Source: Alkalibacillus haloalkaliphilus (lineage in GTDB: Bacteria > Bacillota > Bacilli > Bacillales > Alkalibacillaceae). From it: a DNA stretch of 64,000 nt. Both the position numbers and the translations under genes were made by a program. Shown here one piece after another: positions 24,962 through 32,107 of the stretch. The stretch lies in contig NZ_BJYA01000012.1 in the NCBI RefSeq assembly GCF_007991275.1, positions 62,001 to 126,000 on the forward strand. The letters are read 5' to 3'. The notes beneath the pieces are model-generated. The model was not told the DNA's origin. It saw only the letters and a program-made list of their open reading frames with translations, and searched no databases. Numbering within the stretch: the stretch's first letter is position 1; each line of letters starts with the position of its first letter.

Positions 24962-25867
24962 ATGAAGGTTAATTTTGACGAAATCATTAATCGCGACGCA
25001 ATAGGAAGCTATGAAAAAGTTGACTTAAATGAAATTCATTATTTAGCTAATCAAGAGGAGTTAAACGACGCCAAACAAGATGAACAAAAGGTGTTATTTT
25101 TAGGAATCGATCTACAAAATGACTTTATAGAAGGCGGTGCTTTAGGAGTACCAGGGTCATATGAAGATGTCTATAGTATAACGCGCTTCATTTATCGCAA
25201 CTTAAGTAAGATCACAAGTATTGCTGTATCGTTAGACACCCATAATATGAAACAAATTTTTCACCCTGCTTGGTGGGTTGATCCAAAAGGGAACCACCCT
25301 GATCCTTTAACAATAATTACTGTAGAAGATGTTGAATTAGGTAAATGGAAGCCGTTGTATAAGCACGAACAAAGCATTCAATATGTAAAAGGATTAGAGC
25401 AACAAGGTCAAAAGCAACTGTGCATTTGGCCATTTCATTGTATAGAAGGAACACCAGGTGCCGCATTAGAAAGCCAGTTTTCGAGAATGATTCATTTTCA
25501 TTCGATCATCCGTAATACAGAAGTGAAGAAGGTTGTTAAAGGATTAGATCCTCTTAGTGAGAAATATGGGATTATTGAACCTGAGTATAGTCAGGATAAC
25601 CAAACTGATTATGGTTTACTTAATTTTATTAGTGAATTTGACAAAGTAGTTGTTGCTGGAGAAGCGGAGTCACATTGTGTTTATGAATCAGTAAAACAAT
25701 TAGCAGAGCACTTTGCATCAAATGAGAGTTTTACAAATAACATTTACGTACTAAAAGATGGGATGAGCTGTATTCCAGGTTTTGAAGATGAAACGTATGA
25801 TGGTTGGAAACAATTATCTGACAAATACGGTGTTAAACTTGTAGAATCAAGTGAGCTTATTTTGTAG
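24962..25867 (+). CDS. Isochorismatase/nicotinamidase-like cysteine hydrolase
   Basis: A 301-residue member of the isochorismatase-like fold, longer than the usual 180-220. The catalytic triad is visible: Asp in GIDLQNDFIEGG near residue 50, Lys in VVKGLDP, and Cys in AGEAESHCVYES near residue 240. HPAWWVDPKG and LCIWPFHCIEGTPGA match nicotinamidase substrate loops, so nicotinamide deamidation (NAD salvage) is the best guess. The extra length lies mainly in an N-terminal extension and insertions. ATG follows AAAGGGTGGG. Confidence 0.85.
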   Translation: MKVNFDEIINRDAIGSYEKVDLNEIHYLANQEELNDAKQDEQKVLFLGIDLQNDFIEGGALGVPGSYEDVYSITRFIYRNLSKITSIAVSLDTHNMKQIFHPAWWVDPKGNHPDPLTIITVEDVELGKWKPLYKHEQSIQYVKGLEQQGQKQLCIWPFHCIEGTPGAALESQFSRMIHFHSIIRNTEVKKVVKGLDPLSEKYGIIEPEYSQDNQTDYGLLNFISEFDKVVVAGEAESHCVYESVKQLAEHFASNESFTNNIYVLKDGMSCIPGFEDETYDGWKQLSDKYGVKLVESSELIL

Positions 25868-25924
25868 GAATTGTATCAATTCCCCAGGAAATAGCTAGAA
25901 TTTGTCGTTGGAAGGAGAATGGCG

Positions 25925-26629
25925 TTGCGGACAATTGGAATTATTGGCGGAATGAGTTGGGAATCGACAGTTTCATACTACCAAGAAATCAATCGTGAAG
26001 TAAAAAATCGATTAGGTGGATTACATTCTGCTGAATGTATCATCTATAGTGTCGATTTTGCAGAGATCGAGAGGTACCAGTCGGAAGGAAGATGGAGTGA
26101 ATCAGGAGAAAGGTTAGCAGAAGTGACGAAAAAACTTGAAAGCGCTGGAGCAGAGCTCATCATTTTAGCAACAAACACAATGCATAAAGTAATTGATTAT
26201 GTTGAAGAAATAACAGACCTTCCAGTGATCCATATTGCGGATGCAACTGCTGAGAAGATGAAGGGAGATCGGGTTCATTCGACAGCTTTATTAGGTACGA
26301 AATATACGATGGAGCAAGGTTTCTATAAAGATCGGGTTCGTAAATATAGTATAGATGTTATTGTTCCAACTGAAGAGGAACAAAAGAGAGTAAATGATAT
26401 CATTTTTAATGAGCTTGTTTTAGGTGAACTGAATCAGCAGTCGAAGCAATATTATTTGCAAGTGATCGAACGATTAAAACAAGATGGAGCAGATTCTGTT
26501 ATATTAGGGTGTACTGAAATAGGACTACTCATAAACCAAACGAGTCTAGACATACCAGTTTATGATACATCAAAGATCCATGTCCAAAAAGCAGTTGATT
26601 ATGCGTTAGGGAGTATAAATGTTAACTAA
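25925..26629 (+). CDS. Aspartate/glutamate racemase family protein
   Basis: A 234-residue PLP-independent racemase. The two catalytic Cys sites are both unusual to inspect: the first half has ATNTMHK, where many members have Cys in the ATNT(C/M)H position, and the second has ILGCTEIGLL with Cys. Met-for-Cys at the first site is common in the YgeA/RacX branch, which has broad, low activity. The start is TTG 25925, seven bases after GGAG; the ATG at 25919 is too close to that site. The N-terminus MRTIGIIGGMSWEST fits the family. Confidence 0.87.
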   Translation: MRTIGIIGGMSWESTVSYYQEINREVKNRLGGLHSAECIIYSVDFAEIERYQSEGRWSESGERLAEVTKKLESAGAELIILATNTMHKVIDYVEEITDLPVIHIADATAEKMKGDRVHSTALLGTKYTMEQGFYKDRVRKYSIDVIVPTEEEQKRVNDIIFNELVLGELNQQSKQYYLQVIERLKQDGADSVILGCTEIGLLINQTSLDIPVYDTSKIHVQKAVDYALGSINVN

Positions 26630-27043
26630 CTAATTACCGCGCTTTTTTCGCACCCATTCATCACAAAACCATAGAACAATGGCGGCAAACAATGCACCAA
26701 AAAAGAATGGATACATACTTGTCCAATAGGTTATAAAATCGTTAAACAACGTACTTGGGTCGGCAAGAATACCGAGTATGAAAATAAAGCTTACACCAGA
26801 CAAAACATGAAACCAAAAAGAATATTGTCGACGTTTAACTTCAGTCATTTTCTGAGTTAACCAATCAGAAAGGACAGATGCTGGAATACCGTAAGAGAAT
26901 AGACCGCCAACAACATAAAGCGCGATGATTGGTAATAAAACCGATAGAAAAATTCCACCACTCGTTAAATATAAAACAGCGGTTAGTGTCGGTGTTATTA
27001 TAATCGAAGCGAGTAAAAAAGCGAGAAATTTTCTAAGAAGCAT
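26630..27043 (-). CDS. Small membrane protein of unknown function
   Basis: A 137-residue protein with four predicted membrane spans and a basic C-terminus (EWVRKKRGN). I do not recognise the family. ATG 27043 follows TAGGTGG. It converges on the racemase gene with the two stop codons directly adjacent, so no terminator fits between. The 77-base gap to the next gene is a divergent promoter region. Confidence 0.65.
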   Translation of the reverse strand: MLLRKFLAFLLASIIITPTLTAVLYLTSGGIFLSVLLPIIALYVVGGLFSYGIPASVLSDWLTQKMTEVKRRQYSFWFHVLSGVSFIFILGILADPSTLFNDFITYWTSMYPFFFGALFAAIVLWFCDEWVRKKRGN

Positions 27044-27120
27044 TAAAACCACCTACTTGATTAAATATAGCATTATCATATCATGGATGTTAGTGATTCG
27101 ATAGATTGAGAGGTTTTATT

Positions 27121-27945
27121 TTGAGGAAGATCATTTTATCTACTTTAATTGTTCTATTTTTAATGGGAATTGATCAACAAGTTAGTGCCGAAGAAGAAGG
27201 AGAAGTGTCGCTAGGCATAATGGTACAGGGTGCTGGTGATTACAGTGGTAATATGTCTTTTACAATGTCACGTGAATATGAAAATACGAGTACGACGACA
27301 CAAAGTATTTCAGAAAGTTTTCAGCCGACTATTGGACACTTTCCAGGTGTGACAGTGGAGGTAGTCAACAAGCCTGAAGCTTTAGATGTTAATGTAGACG
27401 AAGGAGATCAGCAAAGAATCGAAATATCAGGTGACATCGAACCCGGTGATGAGGTGCGTGTAGATTTATTAATTGATATGCCAACATATGTTGATGGAGG
27501 ACAAAGGAGCGGTAGTAGCGGAGCAGGTTTCTCTGGAAGGCTTGCCCTATTTGCTCAAAGAGATAATATATATGTTCAAGTGGTGAACGTTAATTATCAG
27601 TTTCCGCAATATAATAACGGAACTGAACAGAGTCATTTGCAGTTAAATCATTTTGATGAAGAGCGTGTTGCCGAATACATCGAGCCAACCTTAACCGGTT
27701 CTAATGTTTTGACTAGTGGTCGGTGGCTCGTCATTGATGAGGGAACTAATCATGAGCAACTAAGAGACAGAGATAATAAAGCCGACTTAAATGATGCTGT
27801 AAGAGGTGATTTAAACATCGCTTATAATGTTCAGTTAAACACTTCACCTAACATTTTGACATACGTTGCGATCGGGGTAGCTTTTATATCGCTTATTGTT
27901 AGCGTGTCATTAGTTATGTATATAAGAAAGTTTAAACTACAATAA
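27121..27945 (+). CDS. Exported, membrane-anchored protein of unknown function
   Basis: A 274-residue type I membrane protein. It has an N-terminal signal peptide (LRKIILSTLIVLFLMG, Ala at the cleavage region VSAEEEG), an acidic extracytoplasmic domain rich in beta-type sequence, and a C-terminal span, YVAIGVAFISLIVSVSLVMY, with a short basic tail. I do not recognise the domain. The start is TTG 27121, seven bases after GAGAGG. It is monocistronic. Confidence 0.65.
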   Translation: MRKIILSTLIVLFLMGIDQQVSAEEEGEVSLGIMVQGAGDYSGNMSFTMSREYENTSTTTQSISESFQPTIGHFPGVTVEVVNKPEALDVNVDEGDQQRIEISGDIEPGDEVRVDLLIDMPTYVDGGQRSGSSGAGFSGRLALFAQRDNIYVQVVNVNYQFPQYNNGTEQSHLQLNHFDEERVAEYIEPTLTGSNVLTSGRWLVIDEGTNHEQLRDRDNKADLNDAVRGDLNIAYNVQLNTSPNILTYVAIGVAFISLIVSVSLVMYIRKFKLQ

Positions 27946-27950
27946 AGTAA

Positions 27951-27982
27951 AAAGAGGAAAGCCGGCGTTCGCTTTCCTCTTT
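27951..27982. terminator. Bidirectional terminator
   Basis: AAAGAGGAAAGC (27951-27962) pairs perfectly with GCTTTCCTCTTT (27971-27982); it lies between two converging genes. Confidence 0.9.
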
Positions 27983-27992
27983 AAAAGGTTGA

Positions 27993-29714
27993 TTAGACAA
28001 TTGATAATCCACGTTCGATTAACGTGTTAAACTCTTCATTCTCTCTCTTTAAGTTATTTAATTCTTCTAGTAAAGTTTGCTTTAAATCTGTTTCAGCAAG
28101 CTCACTTAGTAACTCCACCATTTCTAGACGAAGAAGCCAATCTTTAGGGTGGTCTTCCTTAAGTTGTTCATGGATCGGCTGTAAGTCAGCAACTAAATTG
28201 TTAGAACTATTGTCTCGGATGGCTCTTACACGGGCATAAAGCTCATTAAGTTCTACTTGTGTCTTTTCTGGAATCGGCGTTTCTTGAGCTTCATCGACAG
28301 TGTAGTAATTTTCACCGTCAGCCGCACCTGCATAAACAGAAGTGATGTCAGTTCCAACGGCTAAATCAAATGCGCCCCACTCAGGTTTGAAAAGGACTTC
28401 TTCCCCTTTAGTTACAGTGCAGTCTTCTAATGAGATTACTACTAACTTCTCATTATGGTGAACTAGATCAGTAACTGTTCCATTCACTTGAATCCCATTT
28501 TCATAGTTCAGTTCAGTATTATTTCCAATCTGAACTCCGATATCTTTAAGCTGATCATCGCTTAAGTCTTCAAGTGGTTTTTCAAGCCCTGTAATTTGAC
28601 CAATTGGTGCACCGAACCCGTCAGCATGGACGTCAGTTCCGTGGTTTTCTAATTGTTGGTCACTTGCAGCTAAGGCTGTCTCACCAGTTGTTTTTAAGTA
28701 GATTGCTTCTCCTTGATCATCTTTTAACAAGTCGGTGAACACACCAGTCACTTGAAGACCTGAGCTAAATACAGCTGTAGCGGTATTAGCAGAACGAACG
28801 GCTTTCTCTAAACTTTCTGTCCCTCCTTTCATAAACGACATCGTTTTCGCAAATTCTTCAGCTGCATCGAGGAGCTGCTTGAAGTCTTTACATACGAATA
28901 AATGAGGCTGGGGCTTTGTAATATCAAAACCTGTGTTTATGACTTCATCCATATCAAATGGCAATTTTTCAACTTCATCACTTAATGCATTGGAACCTTC
29001 GCCGACAGAAGATAGTAAGCCAGCCCCGTAAATTTTAGGGTCATCAAGGTCACCTACTAGTCCGAATTCTACTGTCCACCAGTAAAAACGACCGACGATT
29101 TGTGCTTCTGAAAGCTCTGTGATCTTCGCTTCGCATTCATCAACTTCTTGCTTAGCTTGGTTAATTTCTTCTTCAGTAGCATTACCTTTTTCTAATAGAT
29201 TCGAGTAACTTCGAACAGCTTCAAAATGATCATGTTCTTCTTTTGTCGCAATTGCTTTCATACCAATTTCACCAAATCGTTTAACGAATGCTGAGTACTC
29301 AGGGTCAGCTAAGATTGGTGCGTGGCCAGCAGCTTCATGAATAATGTCTGGAGCTGGTGTGTAAAGTATGTTTTCTAACTTACGTATTTCATTTACGACA
29401 GGTAATATACCTTTTGCTTGAAATTCAAAGAAGGCAACTCCTGGGATGAAGCCATCGATTGTTGCAGCTCCCCAACCAGACGGTGCAAGACTTTCATTCA
29501 TTTCATCAACGTTAGGAATTTTATCTATTGAAATGGAAGAGGCTCTTAAACCGTCAGTATATGCTTCGTGAGCTGTATCTTTTAATAAATTATGGTTTTG
29601 TCGCATGACATAACGCCATACGGCATGGTTAATAGCAGTGTAATGTTCATAATGTTGTTCGGCTGTGTATTTTCTTAAATGTTTAGGTACGGATTTCTTT
29701 TCAACTGTTTGCAT
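27993..29714 (-). CDS. Aromatic amino acid hydroxylase (phenylalanine 4-monooxygenase type) with C-terminal extension
   Basis: A 573-residue pterin-dependent hydroxylase. The iron ligands are in HEAAGHAP near residue 130 (two His) and WWTVEFGLVG near residue 215 (Glu). Bacterial enzymes of this class are usually 260-300 residues; here the catalytic domain is followed by about 230 further residues of unknown, partly beta-rich sequence ending in a charged helical region. Similar long forms occur in other Bacillus. It should convert phenylalanine to tyrosine, but no pterin-carbinolamine dehydratase gene is nearby. The start is ATG 29714 after AAGGAGTG. Confidence 0.88.
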   Translation of the reverse strand: MQTVEKKSVPKHLRKYTAEQHYEHYTAINHAVWRYVMRQNHNLLKDTAHEAYTDGLRASSISIDKIPNVDEMNESLAPSGWGAATIDGFIPGVAFFEFQAKGILPVVNEIRKLENILYTPAPDIIHEAAGHAPILADPEYSAFVKRFGEIGMKAIATKEEHDHFEAVRSYSNLLEKGNATEEEINQAKQEVDECEAKITELSEAQIVGRFYWWTVEFGLVGDLDDPKIYGAGLLSSVGEGSNALSDEVEKLPFDMDEVINTGFDITKPQPHLFVCKDFKQLLDAAEEFAKTMSFMKGGTESLEKAVRSANTATAVFSSGLQVTGVFTDLLKDDQGEAIYLKTTGETALAASDQQLENHGTDVHADGFGAPIGQITGLEKPLEDLSDDQLKDIGVQIGNNTELNYENGIQVNGTVTDLVHHNEKLVVISLEDCTVTKGEEVLFKPEWGAFDLAVGTDITSVYAGAADGENYYTVDEAQETPIPEKTQVELNELYARVRAIRDNSSNNLVADLQPIHEQLKEDHPKDWLLRLEMVELLSELAETDLKQTLLEELNNLKRENEEFNTLIERGLSIV

Positions 29715-29793
29715 GGTTGCACTCCTTTTTATCACTTTTACGCTTGTCCACTTGAACGCTTTTACTTGATAAAGTGACGAGTATTTAAAAACT

Positions 29794-29823
29794 AATATAT
29801 CATTTTACGTTGTAGATTAGCAA
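29794..29823 (-). promoter_or_regulatory. Predicted promoter of the aromatic hydroxylase gene
   Basis: On the minus strand, TTGCTA (29823-29818), 18 bases, TATATT (29799-29794). The leader that follows has 7-bp TCACTTT/AAAGTGA arms near 29731 and 29771 whose role is not clear. Confidence 0.5.
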
Positions 29824-29901
29824 CCATTATTTTAAATTTAGTTGACTAAGTTTTATATTTCATATATAAGTAGTTTAATAGAGTGTTTAGGAGAGTGTTA
29901 T

Positions 29902-30444
29902 ATGGTTGATCAGAAAGTTTATATCGTTAGGCATTGTGAAGCAGAAGGGCAAGAACCGAGTAGTCAATTAACAGAACAAGGTGAGATACAGGCGTATAGA
30001 TTGCGTGATTTCTTTAGTGAACAGCGTGTCGATCAGATTATAACAAGCCCATTTGAGCGTGCGATTCAATCTATTATGCCAACAGCACAAGAACATCAAC
30101 TGGACTTATATATAGCGGACGATTTACAAGAAAGGAAATTAAGTAGTGAAAACTTATCCGACTGGATGGAGCGATTAGAGCAAACGTATCAAGATTTTGA
30201 CTTGAAGTTTTCAGGTGGGGAATCAAGTAGAGAAGCGGCCGATCGGGCAGTTAAAGTTTTGACTGATATAAAATTAAGCCAAAACAAAGCGACAATTGTT
30301 GTTTCACATGGTGGTCTTATTTCATTGATTTTAAATCATTTTGATCCATCATTTGGGTTCGAAGGCTGGAAGCAGTTAACGAATCCTGATATTTATGAAA
30401 TTAACTTAACTCGACGTGAAGTCAAACGTATTTGGGATCAATAA
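29902..30444 (+). CDS. Histidine phosphatase superfamily protein
   Basis: A 180-residue phosphoglycerate-mutase-like phosphatase. The phospho-accepting His is in YIVRHCEAEG near residue 10, where RHC replaces the usual RHG. The second Arg is in TSPFERAIQS, and the second His in VVSHGGLISL near residue 150. The substrate is unknown. ATG 29902 follows AGGAGAG; an upstream open stretch to 29842 has no ribosome site. Confidence 0.88.
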   Translation: MVDQKVYIVRHCEAEGQEPSSQLTEQGEIQAYRLRDFFSEQRVDQIITSPFERAIQSIMPTAQEHQLDLYIADDLQERKLSSENLSDWMERLEQTYQDFDLKFSGGESSREAADRAVKVLTDIKLSQNKATIVVSHGGLISLILNHFDPSFGFEGWKQLTNPDIYEINLTRREVKRIWDQ

Positions 30445-30446
30445 AA

Positions 30447-30471
30447 AAAGAGCTATGCGTTATAGCTCTTT
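30447..30471. terminator. Terminator overlapping the stop of the LOG gene
   Basis: AAAGAGCTAT (30447-30456) and ATAGCTCTTT (30462-30471) form a perfect 10-bp stem; the LOG stop codon lies in the loop and arm. Confidence 0.88.
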
Positions 30472-30999
30472 CATATGGTGAATTAATTTATGTGGGTCAG
30501 AATCCATAATTATTAAATCTTTATGTAACTGATCAACAAAACCTTGTTCAATCATATGATCAAACAGTTCAAGTAGTGGTGTGTAGTAATCGTTAATATT
30601 GAGAAGTGCACATGGCTTTTCGTGATAACCAATTTGTGCCCATGTTACGACTTCAAACCATTCTTCTAGCGTACCAGCACCACCTGGTAAGGCAATAAAA
30701 GCATCGGCAAGTCGTGCCATCATTGCTTTTCTGTCGTGCATCGTTTCGACGACATGTAATTCGGTAAGTGCATCGTGAGCTATTTCAATCGTTTTTAGTT
30801 TTTCAGGGATAACACCAATTGCCTTCCCACCGTTTTTTAACACACCTTCAGCGACAGCACCCATACAACCGACGATAGCACCGCCGTAAACGAGCTCAAT
30901 GTTGTGTTGTGCTAAAACTTCACCTAGCTGTTTAGCTTTCTTCATGTAAACAGGATCACGACCTTTTCGTGAACCACAGAATACTGCTACACGCTTCAT
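30460..30999 (-). CDS. LOG family phosphoribohydrolase (TIGR00730 type)
   Basis: A 179-residue Rossmann-like protein. The family motif PGGAGTLEEWFE lies near residue 103, with the conserved Arg-Lys in MHDRKAMMA before it and SGRKG-type residues at the N-terminus (FCGSRKGRDP). LOG proteins release the base from N6-modified AMP (cytokinin riboside monophosphate) or act on AMP; in Bacillus the relatives are YvdD-like. Earlier 'lysine decarboxylase' labels for the family are wrong. The ATG follows GGGAG. Confidence 0.93.
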   Translation of the reverse strand: MKRVAVFCGSRKGRDPVYMKKAKQLGEVLAQHNIELVYGGAIVGCMGAVAEGVLKNGGKAIGVIPEKLKTIEIAHDALTELHVVETMHDRKAMMARLADAFIALPGGAGTLEEWFEVVTWAQIGYHEKPCALLNINDYYTPLLELFDHMIEQGFVDQLHKDLIIMDSDPHKLIHHMKEL

Positions 31000-31131
31000 C
31001 GAATAACTCCCATTCCGTTATGATGTTTATTATTTTTATTCAATAACAATAAGCTTTATGTAAATAAATTATACCATTTGATTTAATTTAGCATGAACAT
31101 AATCAAGAACAAAATCTAAGGAAGTGAAAAT

Positions 31132-31713
31132 ATGTTTATTCGAAATTATGAACCGAGAGATGAGGAAGGTTGGCTAAGGTGTAGGGTTTTATCTTTTCTT
31201 AACACAGCTTACTATGATAATGTTTTACAACATAAAGAGAAGTATCACAACCGATCGATTGAAATCGTAGCTGAAAAGGGTGGGGAGATTGTTGGCTTAT
31301 TAGATTTGGAGTTGGAACAAAGTGAAAGGCAAGTATGTACGTTAAGAAATGGGTTAGGTGCTATGATGTGGCACATTGCAGTCCATCCAGACTATCAACG
31401 AGAAGGTGTTGGGAAGCAATTACTTCAATATGCTGAGAGTCAATTAAAGGGTCAAGGTTATGAATACTTAGAGGCATGGACAAGAGATGATGACTGGGTT
31501 AATCATTGGTATGAAAATCAAGGGTTTCAAAAGGCTAACTCCTATTATCAAGCATTTATTAGTGGTGAGCAAAGGCATGAATTCATTGGATCGAAACATT
31601 CAGAAGTCACTGTATTATCTGCGTTTGCTCACTATATGGGACATGATGAAAGTGTTATTAATAAATTTGAGCGAGTTTATGAGTGTAATGGTTATGTTAA
31701 AACGTTAAAATAG
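31132..31713 (+). CDS. GNAT family N-acetyltransferase
   Basis: A 193-residue acetyltransferase. The acetyl-CoA pyrophosphate motif is HIAVHPDYQREGVGKQLL, near residue 82, followed by the typical YLEAWTRDD and WYENQGF segments. The acceptor substrate is unknown. A C-terminal ~45-residue extension follows the core fold. The ATG has AAGGAAGTG before it. It ends in a strong terminator shared with the small toxin-like gene on the other strand. Confidence 0.88.
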   Translation: MFIRNYEPRDEEGWLRCRVLSFLNTAYYDNVLQHKEKYHNRSIEIVAEKGGEIVGLLDLELEQSERQVCTLRNGLGAMMWHIAVHPDYQREGVGKQLLQYAESQLKGQGYEYLEAWTRDDDWVNHWYENQGFQKANSYYQAFISGEQRHEFIGSKHSEVTVLSAFAHYMGHDESVINKFERVYECNGYVKTLK

Positions 31714-31718
31714 AACGA

Positions 31719-31758
31719 GTAGCTCCTTATAGTATCACTAAGGAGCTACTTCTTTTTT
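31719..31758 (+). terminator. Terminator after the GNAT gene, overlapping the toxin-like gene's end
   Basis: GTAGCTCCTTA (31719-31729) and TAAGGAGCTAC (31739-31749) form a perfect 11-bp stem, followed by TTCTTTTTT on the plus strand. On the minus strand the stop codon of the toxin-like gene lies in the first arm, and the U run is weaker. Confidence 0.88.
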
Positions 31759-31853
31759 ATGATGGCGTTAATGATTTGGATGATTAGAGAAAGAAGCGCC
31801 ACCACAAATGAACCGAACCCTAACATGACTAACAAAAATCCGTACGTTTCCAC
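31746..31853 (-). CDS. Holin-like toxin peptide (TxpA/BsrG-type), LexA-box controlled
   Basis: A 35-residue gene too short for routine calling. It starts with GTG 31853, eleven bases after GGAGG (31869-31865). The peptide begins METYGFLLVMLGFGSFVVAL, continues as one hydrophobic span and ends in a KKK tail. The pattern Y-x-x-L-x-x-M-(L)-x-F-G-x-F-(V)-(V)-A-L-L is that of the putative holin-like toxin family, which includes the type I toxins TxpA, BsrG and BsrE of B. subtilis. A LexA box sits in its predicted promoter. An antisense antitoxin RNA is expected by analogy but I did not find a clear promoter for one. Identity as a family member is likely; toxicity is inferred. Confidence 0.72.
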   Translation of the reverse strand: METYGFLLVMLGFGSFVVALLSLIIQIINAIIKKK

Positions 31854-31900
31854 TAAAAGCAACACCTCCAAAGTTTTCCTCTCGCTATCGGGTTGTCTAT

Positions 31901-31929
31901 ATTGTAAAACAAGAACATATGTTCGTAAA
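31901..31929 (-). promoter_or_regulatory. LexA (SOS) box inside the promoter of the toxin-like gene
   Basis: On the minus strand, a -35-like TTTACG (31929-31924) and -10 TACAAT (31906-31901) are 17 bases apart. Between them, CGAACATATGTTCT (31925-31912) matches the B. subtilis LexA consensus CGAACRNRYGTTYC at 13 of 14 positions and contains the perfect palindrome GAACATATGTTC. LexA would block the promoter until DNA damage. Confidence 0.82.
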
Positions 31930-31985
31930 GTTAATCGAACAAAAAACGACTTATGTCCTATTTAGCTGTGTAAAATACATAACAG

Positions 31986-32014
31986 TTGAGCATTATATTA
32001 ATGGCGTGTATATC
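31986..32014 (+). promoter_or_regulatory. Possible aconitase promoter
   Basis: TTGAGC (31986-31991), 17 bases, TATATC (32009-32014), about 94 bases before the aconitase start. The match is modest. Confidence 0.4.
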
Positions 32015-32107
32015 GAGTAGTCGCGTTTAATAAAGTAGTGGTGTGGGTAAATTTAACAGTAAAGACACTTTTTTAACGAGCGGAAATAATAGAAAGGGGT
32101 ATGTCTC

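Noticed and set aside
31759-31965. Plus-strand open frame of 68 codons between the GNAT and aconitase genes
   Set aside because: No ribosome site; it is antisense to the holin-like peptide gene and its promoter, which have better support.
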